From Dasypus novemcinctus (Eukaryota; Chordata; Mammalia; Cingulata; Dasypodidae): a stretch of DNA of 64,000 nucleotides. Under the pieces are notes generated by a model. It did no database searches. It was not told where the DNA came from and saw only the letters and a program-made list of their open reading frames with translations. The translations under genes and the position numbers were made by a program. Below are positions 48,140 through 61,674 of this stretch, in pieces; position 1 is the stretch's first letter; every line of letters starts with the position of its first letter. The DNA lies in contig NC_080702.1 of the NCBI RefSeq assembly GCF_030445035.2, forward strand, positions 14,826,029-14,890,028. Direction: 5' to 3'.

Positions 48140-50790
48140 ATTTTGTCAAGGTGGTGGCATTTTTTTCCTTTCATAACAGGGACTTAGGGGGGTAAAAATT
48201 AATAGTCAAATACAGAATGAAAAAAGAAAAGGACAGGTAAAATAGAGGTAATGTGAATGAAGACCCATATTTAAGGTTGGAAGAGGTACAAAACCAGGAA
48301 ATACCCAGAACTAAGCGGCCATATTTTTGAGCATTTTACAGAAAGAACAGGAGAGTCAGCTTTGTGAGGTTGGGAACGCTCTTCTGAATCACAGTATTAC
48401 CTACAAATTCAAGGAAAAAAAAATCATATAAAATAACCAATAGAAAAAATACTGATGTCAGTTGGCATAAGGCAAAAATGGAGTAAGTGCAGAGTAACAG
48501 CACCACAAAGAAATGAAAAATCATCATTTTGATGTACTTTTATGCTGTACTTTTGAAAAACAAGGTATAAGGTGTTCAGAAAACAAAGTTAGATGTGAAA
48601 AGACATCAGATAAGAAATACTCAAAGAATGAAGGGACAGGAATGAGGAAAGCATATGAAAAAAAAAGGAGAATCACTTCAAAATATAATGTAAGACTAGA
48701 AGAAACACAGTGACTGATAATGCTTTATAAGAAATAGAAGTTGAAATGAGAAAAAAATATTCAAGAGAAATTAACAAAGATTGTAAAGATTTGGGGAAAA
48801 GTGTCAGAAGTTAAGGATAGGTACAGAAGAGCCAATATGTAAATAACTGGAGTGCATCTAAAGAGAAAACCAAAGCAGAGACCCGAAAGAAATTTAAAAG
48901 TTATCCTTTTTTTTTCTGGAAGTGGGAGGAATGTGTTGAAGCCATTTAGGAAAAGTGCAAACTGAGCACTGGAAGAGAATGATTATAAGAGCAATATATA
49001 TTCTAGTCAGATTGATGGGCTTTAAAGAAAAAGAGAAATCCTTTGTGCATCTAGGAAAAAGTAAGTGGCATGAACAGAACATTAGAATCTCATCAAGGAT
49101 TTTGAAACCATGCATCATGTCGAAGGAAAATGGAGTCATTAGTTTTGTATCAAAAAAAATTGACCTGCAAGTATGAAAGTCATGGAAGTTCCAAGTTTTA
49201 TAATCAGACCGTGGGCCATGTGTAGTATTGTTCCAATGTTCCCTTCCATGTGAGTGAGCAGCAGAGTTCAGTAAAGGAAGTGTTTTAACTATGACTAAAT
49301 GAGGGTTCTATGAGAGAGGGAGTGTCCTTGGCGGAAGCCACTAGGAAGACTGACTCGGGATAATTCAGGACGTTCTAACTCTCTTTAGGTTGCTTATCTG
49401 TATTTGTGTTTATTTTATTGATAAATATTAAGAAAAACAACTAGTAGGGCCTGTTTCTAAAACTCACTTTAATCTATCAAACTGAAAACTAAACTTTCAC
49501 TGAATTGGCTGGTTAGAGAAAGGGTATAAGGGGTTGAGTCATGAGACATCTCCATTTCTTTGCTTTTATGCCTTCTGTCAGTCTCCAAACACCACCTCCT
49601 CTCAGGCTCCAGCAAAGACCATCAGTTCATGCATGGTTTTTGTAGCTGTCAGTACTAGGACCTGCAACGCAAACACAGGTTCTGGAATCTAGAAAGGCAG
49701 AGAGATGAATGGAGGAGGAAGCTGTACATGTTGACCCTACAGACACCTATAAGCCCTCTTCTCTATATTGAGGAGCTCTTGGATGGATGACCAAGCACCC
49801 TAGGGGCTTACATGGAATGGGTTGCTGTCCCCAGGTAGAAGTTCTCAGGACATCCTTCACTTCCTGTGCCTGTTTTTACCAGCTAGTTCTTATCTCCACT
49901 TGCATGTTCACATAAAATATTAATTGCAGCCACCCTTGTGTTCCCCTCAGTTTTGCTGAATTTCCTGAAGTGCCAAAAAGAGAGCTAGAAAAGCAGTGGA
50001 TTCCATATGCACTTGTTTCCCTTCACCTCTTCTGACCTGCTCCACATTTCCTCTTCTTTCTCTTCAACTCTTTTTAGTTCCCAGATCTCTTCTCTTGAAC
50101 CTAGTACAGGATAATTTCTAGAATCACACTTGTTCTGGAAAAGTGTTGACAGCTGGGAGAGGGAGGGAAGGAAACATTTCTGCGTGCCCCAGTTACCCAG
50201 GGCAGGAAAACACCCAGTGGCCTGAGGAAAGCTCACAGGGAGGGGCATGAGTAGAGTTTGGGGGACAGGGCAGACTGTCTCACTGGAGCTGTGGGTTCTG
50301 AGAGAGCAGGGGGCCCTCAGCCCTGTGGTCCAGAGATGCTGTGGTGGGCCCAGTTGATTCCAGGAGACCAGGTCAGCAGTGTTGTGGAGCCAGTGTGTGA
50401 AACAAGGCAGTCAGTAGCCCCTTCACTAAGTCCTCCAGAAACCCTGCCAGGCCTTGGAAAGTACTGGGGGGCAGCAGGACTGCAATCTCTCTCAAATGGG
50501 AGCCAATTCAGGTTTTATTCCTAAGCCTGGAATTTTGGATTTGGGTGAAGAGTGGAGGCTAGAAGTGAGTTCAAGGATGTGCATCCCCCTGTCCTGCACC
50601 AGGACACACAGTCACACCCCTCCCCTGCCCCGCACACTCACCAGCACACCACACAGACTTACACAGACTCCCCAGTTCCTGCACACAGAATCCATGCCAT
50701 CTTAGGGGAACACTGATGCTTACAAGAACTGTAGTTCTTTAACTGGAAAATGACTTCCTTTAACCATACTGGAACCATTGTTTCTTCCAG
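48140..50790. other. Low-repeat DNA, nothing recognised
   Basis: About 2.6 kb with few recognisable repeats. An A-rich purine-biased part lies at 48200-48900 and GC rises near 50250-50700. No frame looks like a known protein. This is the longest stretch that could hold unique regulatory DNA. Confidence 0.45.
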
Positions 50791-50829
50791 GAGATCGAAC
50801 CAGAGTGATTCTCCAGACAAAGCCAGCAA

Positions 50830-51640
50830 GAATGCTCTGATTTTCTTATGCAGAATTTTCCTCAAAAGTGAGTGATTTCAGAAAATGTACTGTTTTTGCT
50901 TGTTCTTAAGTCATACCAAATTACAGAAAGGAAAACTCCATGTCAGATCATTCAGTGTAGTGTTTGTTCAGGTACTTAGTTCTCTTGGTGCTTTAGAAGA
51001 ATAGATGGGAAACGGTGGTCAAGTCAAAGGCCCAGTAAGGAAGTATAGGGACTTCTGTGGAAGGGCACATGCTTTGCTTGAAAATAAATCTCTCAAGTCC
51101 ATTTTGCTTTGCAATTGCAAAATTCTTAATCAGTGGAGAAACAAATGATGCTGCGGTAACGATCCTTACCATGTAGTTAATAATCTGCTGTTGCCTTTTG
51201 TGATGCCTTTTTAAAAAAGGGGTCAATTTGAAGACCCCAAGCACATTGGGGTTTTAGCCATGAATTACTCAGGGAGTATTCTGGCCTTGGACAAGAGGGT
51301 AGAGTGTTTAGAATGTGTGGTTTAACAAGTACAGTATAAGCTGCTGCTGGACCATCCTTCTTACTGTAAGAAGAATAGCAAAGACAGTAGGATGAAAGAA
51401 TTGTGAATCAGAGTGCTTGGTTTTGTAGTTAATGGCAACCTAAAGTAACTTGTAATAAGCAGTTTACAAATGGTACTAAAATTCAGTGACAATGTCCCTT
51501 GGTGCCTCCCATATGTTCTGTATCTCACCTAAATTTCCAAAATTGCCAGTGTTTTCATGACGTCTTTGAGATCATTTCAATCTCCATGTATCCACATATG
51601 CTGACCAAGCATTTACCATATGTTCTACCATTTTGGCGGA
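50830..51640. repeat. Low-copy paralogous unit C2
   Basis: Head-to-tail with C3, start-to-start spacing about 834 bp. It lacks the part holding the possible exon of C1 and C3 (deletion near 51240). Possible splice sites on the plus strand (TTTCTTCCAG near 50792 and AAAAGTGAGTG near 50867) are not conserved in C3. Confidence 0.6.
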
Positions 51641-51664
51641 CTGAATTCAATCCTGGGCAACACA

Positions 51665-52620
51665 AATGCTCTGGATTTGAAATCATCTCGTTTTTTCCCC
51701 TCAAAACTGAGTGTTTCCATAGTATGTACTGATTTTGCTTGCTCTTGAGGCATCCTGCATTTACATAGAAGAAAATGCTGTGAGAATTCATTCTGTATAG
51801 TGTTTGTTCAGATCTTGGTGATTTTAGAAATAGTGGTAAAGTCAAAGACCAGAAGAATAAGTGTAGAGCTGTTTCTATCCATTTGGTGGTAATTATAAAA
51901 GTCTTATTCAAGGAAGAAAAATTACTTCTGAGGAAAAGTCTCCTTACCATACAGTTTATAAGCGAAGGCTGCCTCTTTTATTAGGAGTTCCCTCTCCAAA
52001 ATTTCTCCTCCCTAAAAATGGTAGCTAGCATTTGTAGTGTACATCTATACTCAATTGAAAAAGAATGAATCCAAGGAAGGAACATATCTATCTTAGAGAA
52101 AAACAGGTGACTTTATCTTGGCATTAGATATGGTCTCCTCATCTACCCTGTTAGCCCGAAGCTCTTCTAATATGTCCACCAAGGGAGCTGGGAGGCAAAG
52201 AAACTGTCACCTTGCTCAGGGAACTTGACTTGACTTGGGCCAGGAAGGGGCTAGAGTGTATGGAAGCTGTATGTTAACAAACGTGGACTGACGTCCTACT
52301 CAACATTGCATCATAGAAGAAAGAGACCAAGGAGAGGAGCAGGAAAGAAATAAGAAATAGACTTCCTGGTTTTGTAGTTAAAGACAATTCGTATTAGTGT
52401 AAAATAATCAGCAAATAGTCCTGTGGTGCTGTGCTACAATGATTCAATGACAGAGTCCTGTTACTCCTCCTGCTCATTTTGAAACCGAGCTAAATTGCCA
52501 GTATCTTTTCTATTCCATCTAAGACGGTTTCTGCCAACATTGCATTTCTCATATATTATATAGGATTTAAAAAAATTACTAAGGTAACATTTAAATAACA
52601 TAAAATTTCCATTTCAACCA
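51665..52620. repeat. Low-copy paralogous unit C3
   Basis: The most complete unit together with C1. It includes the exon-like interval 52117-52187 (minus strand, frame PLVDILEELRANRVDEE open throughout, donor mutated to AT). Confidence 0.6.
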
Positions 52621-52623
52621 CCT

Positions 52624-53058
52624 TTTTTAGATTTATTTTATTTCATTTATTTCTCTATTCCCCTCCCCTGCATTGTCTGGTCTCTGTGTCCATTCACAGT
52701 ATGTTCTTCTGTATCTGCTTGTATTCTCATTAGGTGGCTCCTGGGACCTTCCTGAGTGGGAGAGAGGCAATCATTCTCTTGCTCCACCTCAGCTCCCTGA
52801 TCTGCTGCTTCTCTTATTGTCTCTTCTCTGTGTCTCTTTTTGTTGCTTCATCTTGGTGTGCCAGCTCTCCGCATGGGCCAGCATTCCTGCATGGGGCAGC
52901 ACTCTGCTCAAGCCAGCACTCTGCTCAGGCCAGCACTCTACATGGGCCAGCTTACCACATAGGTGAGCTTGCCTTCACCAGGAGGCCCTGGGTTTTGAAC
53001 CCTGGACCTCCTGTATGGTAGAGGAGGAACCCAATTGCTTGAGCCACATCCACTTCCC
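52624..53058 (-). mobile_element. Older DAS-related SINE
   Basis: Antisense, with repeated 'catgggccagc' and 'gctcaggccagcac' units and the degenerate head 'cttgagccacatccacttcc'. Confidence 0.75.
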
Positions 53059-53089
53059 TCATCAATTTTTATGCACGTAATTCAGTGGG

Positions 53090-53820
53090 ATTAATTACAT
53101 TTACACATTGTGTTTCCATCACTACCGTCCAATACTAAAGCTTTTTCATCACATGTATATAAACTCCATATATAGCACTCCATTCCCCCTGACCCAATAA
53201 TAGAAGTCTTTGTGAATTTATTCTAGAAATTTCCTATTAGTAGAATCATACAATATTTGTCCTTTTGAGTCTATCTTATTTTACTTAGTATAATGTTTTC
53301 AGGTTCATTCATGTGTTAGCATATATTAGAACTTGATTATTTTCAAAGACTGAATAATGTTCTATTATATGTATAGAACACAGTTGGGTTGCTTCAACTG
53401 TTTGGCTGTTGTGAATAATGCTTCTAGGGATATTGGTGTACAAATGATTGTTTGGGTCTCTATTTTCAATTCTAATATACCTATTAGTAGGGTTGTAGGT
53501 CATATGGTAATCCTTTTAAGTTTTCGAGGAGGCGCTGTGCTGTTTCCAGAGTGGCTGTAAAATTTATCATTCCCACCAGCAATGTATGAGGACTCTTATT
53601 TATTCACATCCTAGCACTTGTTATTTTCCTTTCATTTTTTTTTATATTGGCTATCATAGTATAACTCATTTTCATTTCCCTAATATATAATGTCTTTGAA
53701 TATCTTTTCATGTCCTTATTGGTCATTGGTATATCCTCTGGAGAATTATCTTTTCAATTCCTTTGCCCATTTTTAATTGGGTTGTTTTTCTTTCTGTTGT
53801 TGTGTGTGTTTTTTTAAATT
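53090..53820 (-). mobile_element. Old L1 3' end, antisense
   Basis: Diverged ORF2 end and 3' UTR. 'tgttgtgaataatgcttcta' near 53406 is the inverted L1 ORF2 C-terminal region. More diverged than the next L1. Confidence 0.6.
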
Positions 53821-53824
53821 TTTA

Positions 53825-56800
53825 TTCCCTTTTTTTTAAGATACATAGATCACACAAAATGTTGCATTAAAAAGTATAAGAGGTTCCCATATACCCCCAC
53901 TTTCCATCCCCCCCATTCCTCCCATGTCAACAACACATTCATTGCATTTGATGAATACATTTTCGAGCACTGCTACATAGCATGGATTATAGTTTACATT
54001 GTAGTTTACACTTTCTCCCAGTGCGTTCAGTGGATTGTGGCAGGATATATAACATCCTGCATCTGTCCCTGCAGTGTCATTCAGGACATCTCCAAGTCCC
54101 AAAAATGCCCCCATGTCACACTCCTTTTCCTTTTCCCTGCTGTCAGGAACTCCAGATGCCACTGAGTCCACATCAGTGAGATAATTGCTTCCATTGCTAG
54201 AGTCACAATAATTCTATAGTAGAATACCAGTTAAGTCCACTGTAGTCCATATTTTATTCCTCTATCCTGAGGACCCTGGGATGGTGATGCCAACTCCTCT
54301 CGATTGAGAAGGGGCTTCTTTCCCACATGGCTGGTGGATGTGACTCTCATGCCTGCAGCTGTATGCTCTCTTGGTTCCTGGGTGTAGTGGTTGTCCATTC
54401 TCACCTCCATTTCAACTGACCTTGGTAATTCCAATGAACTGGAGTGTAGGTCCTCCAACACCGCTGAGGCTCAGGGCCCAGTTGGCACATGGACAGCCCA
54501 GAGATCCAAGTCCCGTGGGCATATAGCATTCCCAACCCAAACAGAGATTCAATAAAAGGGACAGAAAAGGCATGTGTAGAAAGTCACATCTGAGTCCAAC
54601 TCCATTACACTTAGGAGAACAAGTTCCCATTTAGGGCCCACAGTTAAGGCACTGATCTCTTGAGCTATCTGCCATGACCATAGGACCAGGGTGTCTTCAT
54701 AGCCCTCAGGAGCACCCTGCTGAGATATGCATAAGCATGATCCTCTGATGACCTCTCAACTCATTTTATAGTCTCTTAGCCATATAAACTCATTTGTCTT
54801 TACCATTTCCCCCTCTTAATCAAGGTCTTTTTCCAGTTACATCACCAATCTGTACTTGGTTGTAATCCCTTGGTGCCAGGGAGCCTCATCCTGGGAGTCA
54901 TGTCCTATGCTGAGGAGAAAGTAATGCACTTACATGCTGTTAGGTCAGAGAGTGGCCATTTTGGAGCAACATGGAAGCTCTCAGAAGGTAAGTCTTAGGC
55001 ACCCTGCAATACTAGGCCAGGTTGAAATTCCAATGACAAGAGGTCCATATGCATAAGCATCAGTATCAAGGCCTCATCAGTGGACCATCCTTCTTCACTG
55101 GTCATTGTCCTTGCCCTGTGGGGATTGTTGGTGTTCCATTGGGGAATGTGTCAGAGCTCTCCCAATGGGAACCCAGCACTCCCTCACTTGTATGAAACTC
55201 TACCCACTGTGTCAGTACCCAATGAACATACAAACATATCTATACCCTGTATATCCATGCCAAGGTGAGCTCCCTCCCATACATCCCCCATCAGTGACAC
55301 CCAACACCAGTGTTCCTCCCCTGCCCTACTTGAACCCTGTGTGATCCAAAAGTTCTTCATAATGAAGCCTAATATATGGCCAAATTCAATTAATAGGAAA
55401 ATGAAATAGTAATTCTTAGTTTAAACATTAGAAAGGAAATAGTTTAGAAAGGAATTTAGTTTAGAACTAAAAAAAGCTCAAAATTTGGGGTATTAAAAAA
55501 CGGAAAATATTGCAAAAGTATTTTTTGACATTTTGCCTTTTATCACTGTAATAATAGGTGTTGTCTTATATGTACAGTAGCAAGGCTATCTTTTCCATTT
55601 CTTCCTCAGTGTCGTACCTCTTTTTTATATTTTTTTCATTATGTCTTCAAAGAAGTTTTAGGTTACATTAAAGTCACATACAGAATATAAGGGACTCCCA
55701 TATACCCAACATTCTCCCCCTTCTCTCCCTTCCCCACCAATGATATTTTTACATGTGGATGTTCCATTTGCTACAGCTGATGTATAAATATTGAAACGTA
55801 ACTACTAACCATGGTCAGTCGTTTACATTATGGGCTACATTTTAGAATGTACACTCTTTAAAAGTTTTTAGTGAAATTCAACATGGCCTTTATCCATCGT
55901 TGAATGATCATGCAGAACACTTCCATTGCCCCCCAATTGCCCCTCTTCCATCTAGTCTATTCCTCTCTTCCCCTCCCCTTCTGGCGCACAGTGACAACCA
56001 AGCTTCAGTGCTTGAACAAGATTCATAGATACTTGTGACAATGCTGAGGGCTTGACATACTAGCCTGTCCTCCCCCGTTAGGAGCCACCCTGTTCTTGAG
56101 AGAACATCCCCTCTGAAATCATCAGCCTCCCCAGGATGGGGGTGCAACACCTTCCTACTCATTGTGTGGCTCTCCATCCATTGATATAACACACTGTGAC
56201 AAAATGAGTACTCACACACGCCCTAGAAGCCTACTCCAGGTGCATCCTTTTTCAGATGTTCCCCTTCCAAACCCCTAAACCAGTAACCCTTCATTGTCAT
56301 ATTGCTAAAAGGTTTTCTGAACATACCTGCCAATCTCCTGTGTTCACCTGTTCCCTCCGCCAACATTCCCCCCAGTTCCATGGACTTCCGACCCATCCTC
56401 CCTGCCTTAGACCCTGCCAAGCTTGCATTGCCCAACCCGATAGTATCCCAACACCCTTCATATTCCTTCATTGCCCAACTACTCACTTCCTCTTTATCTG
56501 GATTTTGCCTGTGTGGGTATTTGCTCACAACCACCTTCTACCTTTCTATTTCCTGTAAGCCTGTCTTCCAGACTCTAGCTCTCTGAGTTGGCTGGATTTG
56601 CTTAATTCACATCAGAGTGGTCATGTAATATTTCTCCTTTAATACCTGGCTTCCATCACTCGACATAAGGTTCTCAAGATTCATCCATGTTATCCCGTGT
56701 GTTTGTAGTGTATTCCTTCTTACAGCTGAATAGCATTCCATTGTATGCGTATATCACATTTTGTTTGTCCATTCGTCTGTTGAAGGGCATTTGGGTTGAC

Positions 56801-58190
56801 TCCAACTTTTGGCAGGAGTGAATAATACCGCTATGAACATTGGTGTGCATGTATCCATTCGTTTTCAGTTCTTCTGGGTATATACCCAGCAATGAAATTG
56901 CTGGGTCATATGGCAGATCTATAGTTAGTTTTTTGAGGAACCACCAGTCTGTCCTCCACAATGACTGGACAATTCTGCATTCCCACCAGCAGTGGAAGAC
57001 GGTTCCTATTCCTCCACATCCTCTACAACACTTGTAGTCCTCTGTTTTTTTAATAGCCGCCAGTCTATTGGGTATAAGATAGCATCTCATTGTAGTTGCA
57101 TTTCTCTAATAGTGATGTTCGGCATCTTTTCAGGTGCTTTTTAAGTCATTTATATTTCTTCTTTGGAGAAGTGTTTGTTCAAATCTCTTGCCCCTTTTTA
57201 AATCGTTTTGTTCATCTCTTTATTTTTTAGATATAGGTTTTCTTTATATATGCTGGCTATTAGGCTCTTATCAGATACATGGTTACCTAATATTTTCTTT
57301 CATTGAGTAGGCTGTCTTTTCACTTTCTTGACAAACTCCTTTAAGGTGCAAAAGGCTTTAATTTTGAAGAGGTCCCTTTCATCTGTTTTTTTTCTTTTTT
57401 TTCTCCCGCTTTTAATGTGAAGTTCATGAAGCCATTTCCTATTACAAGGTCCTGTTGATGCTTCCCTATATTACCCTCCAAGGTCTTTATGGTCTTGGCT
57501 TTTATATTTAGATCTTCGATTCATCTTGAGTTGATTTTTCTATAAGGTTTGAAATGGTGTTCCTCTCTCATTCTTTTGCATATGGATGTCCAGTTCTCCA
57601 AGCACCATTTGTTGAAGAGGCCATTGTCTCCCAATTGAGTGGGCTTGGTGGCCTTGTCAAATATCAGGTGACTGTATATGTGAGGATCTGTATCAGAACT
57701 CTGAATTCGGTTCCATTGGTCAGTATGTCTATTCTTGTGCCAATACCATGCAGTTTTGTAGCTTTGTGTAGTATATTTTAAAGTCAGGTAATGTGATTCC
57801 TCTGATTTGATTTTCCTTTTTCAATATGTCTTTGAGTGTTCAGGGCCTCTTCCCCTTCCAAATAAATTTCATAGGTAGTTTTTCCAATTCAGTAAAAAGT
57901 GCTGTGTCGATTTTGATTGGGATTGCATTAAATCTGTAGATTAGTTTGGATAGGATAGACATCTTAAGGATATTATTCTTCCTTTCCATGAACAAGGAGT
58001 ATTCTTCCATTTATTTACGTCTTCTTTGACTTCCTGAAAGTGTTGTGTAGTTTTCTGGGTATGTCATTTAAGGCATTAAATTCATTCCTAGCTATGTGAT
58101 TTTTTTAAGTTCCTACTCTAAATGGTATTTTTTTCTTGATTTTCTTCTCAGTGATCTTTACTGGTTCATGTGTTAGAATTTTGCACAAGT
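53825..58190 (-). mobile_element. L1, 5'-truncated, antisense, with complete 3' end
   Basis: The 3' terminus is at a T run near 53831-53840, followed by a 3' UTR of about 2.7 kb. The ORF2 C-terminal region at 56674-57090 reads WECRIVQSLWRTDWWFLKKL and DPAISLLGIYPEELK. It ends where the second CpG island starts. It shows what the 3' UTR of the L1 at 8.77 kb is missing. Confidence 0.8.
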
Positions 58191-58194
58191 GGTG

Positions 58195-58540
58195 TTCCGC
58201 TAGCAAGTCCGAGAGCACGTGATTGGGTGCTTGACGCTGTCCGTCAAGGGTAGGGCCCCTCCCTCTTGGGGGCGTGGAGTCCTGGAGTGGGGCGGGGCCT
58301 CATTGGCCGAGGCGCAGGCGCAGAAGCTCCGCCCCTTAAGTCCCGCCCAGTGCACTGCGTGGGCCCCTCCTTTAAGAGCTCGCGGTGTTTGGGGAGCGCA
58401 CGAGGACCTGCTGGCGTGTTTCGGGGGCGCAGCTGGGGACCCCGAGGGCCGGAGGGACATGTGTAGGCCGGCGTGGGGGCTGCGGGAGCGCTCGGCCCTG
58501 CGTCCAGGGACCCCGCCTGTGGACCCACCCCACCGTAACG
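58195..58540 (+). promoter_or_regulatory. CpG-island promoter and putative first exon, copy B
   Basis: CACGTG at 58215-58220 abuts an inverted CCAAT (58221-58225); a second inverted CCAAT lies at 58302-58306. GC boxes lie at 58329-58335 and 58342-58348. The donor AACG/GTAAGT lies at 58540/58541. Order and spacing match copy A. Confidence 0.6.
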
Positions 58541-58929
58541 GTAAGTTTGGGGACCCGACTTGACGTCGGGGCGGGGCGCAGGCGGGCGGGGACCCCCAGA
58601 GGTGCGGAAAAGCGGACGAGCGAGCCTCCCCTTGCTGCGTCGAGGGGGCGCCCATGCCGCGCCCCTAAAGTTCCTGCTGACTCGCCTGTGGGTGGCGCGG
58701 GGGGCAGAAAGTTGTACGGGGCGCCCAGGCCCTGCGTGCCCTCAGGGCATGTTGGGGACCGGGCAGGGCCGCGCTGGGTGGGGGCGCTGCTTCCGCGGGC
58801 GGCGTGGGGCGGGGGGCGCACGTTCCAGTCGGGGGTCCCAGCCCAGCCCGGGGTCCCAGCCCAGCCCGACTGGCCTGCCGCGCGGGGCCCCGTGTCAGAA
58901 TAAGGGTCCCGCGGTCCATGGGAAGGGTG

Positions 58930-60720
58930 GGCCGCCCCTCCCACAGTCCCACCTTTCCCGCACCATGGCGATATTTCCCCCCACTGTACCCCCTGCCCCC
59001 CCAGGGTCCTTCCTCCCCCCTTCACAGTACTCCTGCCCCCCCCCCCCCGCCCCCAGCATCCTCCTGTACTCCACACAGTCCCTCCAACCACCCGCAGAAG
59101 GTTTCCCCCCATGGTCCCTCCCATCCCTGGAAAGTCCCTCCCCCATAGTTCTTCCAACCCCGAGGCCCTTCCTACGCCCACACAGTCTCTCCTGCTCCCC
59201 CATAGTCCCACCCCCTGCAAGGGCCCTGCCCCCTCCCCGCCACTTTGGGGCCTTTCCTGCCCCAACAAAATACCTCTCCCTTCCCTAAGGTCCCTCCCTG
59301 CATATGGTCCCTCCTAGGCTCTTATGGTCCCTTTCCCCCCCCCCCTAAAGTTCCTCCTCCTCGCTTACTGTCCCTCCCCCACATGATCACCCCTCCCCCT
59401 GTCACTGCCCCATGGTTCTCCCCCCATAGGCCGTTCTGCCCCCCCTTTGGTCCCTGTGTCTCCAAAATCTGTCTTTTCCCTCTCCATTCTCCCCCCCCCA
59501 CATGATCCCTCACCCCCACAATCTCTTCTGCCCCCCCATTGCCCTTCCTGCCCCCCCCACTCCTCTTCCTGGATGGTCCCTCCTGCTCCATCATGCTACC
59601 TCCACCCCCACAGTTTCTCCCGCCTCCCCAGTGTCCTTTGTGTCCCCCCAAAGTCCCTCTTCCATCCCCATGGTCCCTCACTCCCCACAGTCCCTCATGG
59701 CTCCCTGTTCCTCCTACCCTCATGGTCACTCCCACCTCCAGAAGGTCCCTCCCACCAAAGTCTCACCCTCAGGGTCTCTCCTGCTCTTACAAAGTCCCTC
59801 CTTCCCCCTTACCTTCCCTCTTCCCCCACAGTCCCTCCTGCTTCCCCAGGGTCCCCCCCCCCTCGGTCCTTCCTCCTCCCCATGGTCCCTTCACCCCACT
59901 GTCCCCCCTTCCTCCCCATAGTCCCTCCTGCTCCCCCCACAGACTCTGCCCCTTGTCCCTCCTCTCCCCCAGTCCCTTCCTCCCAAGGTTCTTCTGGTCC
60001 TCTCCAACATCCCTTTTGTCCCCCCCCATAGTACCTCCCCCCAAGGTCCTTCCTGCTCTGCCATGCTACCTCCAACCCCCACAGTTCCTCCTGCACCACT
60101 AAAGCCCCTTCTTCACCCCATAGCTCTCTCACCCATGGCCCTTTCTGCCCCCTATGGTCTCTGTTCTCCCCCACAAACCCTTCTGCCGCCCCCCCCACCC
60201 CAGTACCTTCTCCCTGCCAAGGTTCCTCCTGTTCCTCCAAGGTCCCTCCTGTTCCCCACAGGACACTTCCTGCTCTGCCATTCTCCCTCCACTCCCACAG
60301 TTCCTCCCGCCTCCCCAGGGCTCCTCCCCCCCACAGTTCCTCCTTACTACCCCATGTTCCTTCTTCTACCCACCCTGCAGTGCCTCCTGTCACCCCGGGT
60401 TCCTCCCCCCCACTGTCCCTCCTGTCTTCTCACAGTCCCTCCTTGCCACCATGGTCTCTCCTGTCCCTCCTTGTCCCCTTCTGCCCCACTGTGCCCCCCC
60501 ACATTCCCTCCTGCCTCCCCTTGGTCTCTCCTGCCCACCACAGCCCTTTCTGCCTCCCCCCCCCCCATGACCCCTTCCTCACCCCTTTGGTCCCTGCACC
60601 CCTCCATGGTCCCTTCTCCCCCTCCACAGTGCCCCCTCCCTCCCTGCATTCCCCTGGGTTCCCCCCATGGTCCACCCCTTTGCCCTGCCCTCTGCCCTCC
60701 TGATCCTCTGAGGTCCCTAG
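58930..60720. repeat. Degenerate C-rich minisatellite, copy B
   Basis: About 1.8 kb of the same TCCCTCC/CATGGTCCC type as copy A but about 0.6 kb longer, so the array has changed length since duplication. The long frames here (up to about 300 codons) are compositional. Confidence 0.85.
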
Positions 60721-61310
60721 GTTGCTTCCCCTTTCAGCACCCCCTTCCCAACCCCTGCACTCCCACCTGGAAAGGTGAGGCTCAGGGCCTGGCCTGCAGC
60801 AGCTGGCTCTTAAAGGGGTTATTGCTGAGGGAAATTGATCGCTCCCAGGGGAAGGGCTCCTGGGAAGGCCCAGGGGGAGCGTGACTGACACCCGGTGTGT
60901 GCCTGCAGGGAGCCCAGTGAATGGGGACCCCTGCCTGGAGGGGCCTCTGGGTGCAGGTTTGTGTCCAGCCCAGGAATTTTTTAGGGACCACACCAGTTTG
61001 CAACTAAAAGTGTGTATCCTGCTTCAGGTCTGCAGGTGTGGGCCCTTCATCATCTTAGGGACTTTGCATTCTTTAGGTCAAAGCCCTGGTGGGTCACTGG
61101 AGCCTTTCATTTTCTGTCTTCCTCCCCTGTTTTACTGGGTTCTGCTTTCTGGGAGTACACAGGGCAGGTGAGGTCTGGGTTCTGGGGAACCACTCCCACT
61201 GTGTCCCCTCCTGGCTGTGGCTGCACTAGAAGCCCTGGGACAGCTTCAGCCTTGGCTTCCCTCAGAGCTCCCCGTGGTCCCAGGGACACTCTTTTCCTTT
61301 TGATAGTGGT
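60721..61310 (+). other. Conserved splice-like block after C-rich tract, copy B
   Basis: Acceptor TGTGTGCCTGCAG/GGAGCCC and the 48-bp interval are kept as in copy A. Copies diverge after 'gtggttaca' near 61310, where A has about 1 kb more. Confidence 0.35.
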
Positions 61311-61674
61311 TACATACCATATAATTTCTCCAAAGTGTATGATCCGTGGCTTTTAGTATAATCACAGTATTGTGCATTCATCACCACAAAAATTTGAAGA
61401 CATTTTCAGTACTCTAAAGAGAAAAACCCCACGCTACTTAGCAGTCCTTCCCCAGCCCTACATAACCACTGATCCAACTTCATCTTTATAAACTGATTTA
61501 CATTTACATTTTATGTAAATGAAATCATACAATATGCAGTACTTTGTGTCAGGTTTTTTTTACTTAACATAAATGATATTATGATAGTAATATTTTTTAG
61601 TGTTAACATATATTTGTCTAATTTCAAAGAAAAGAGTCATATATGCAGTTTTATCCATATTTAATTTATTCGCT

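Noticed and set aside
58372-59268. Longest frame of the window (298 codons, minus strand) over CpG island B
   Set aside because: Gly/Arg-rich translation of the C-rich tract and island. The frame is not kept in copy A, so coding is unlikely.
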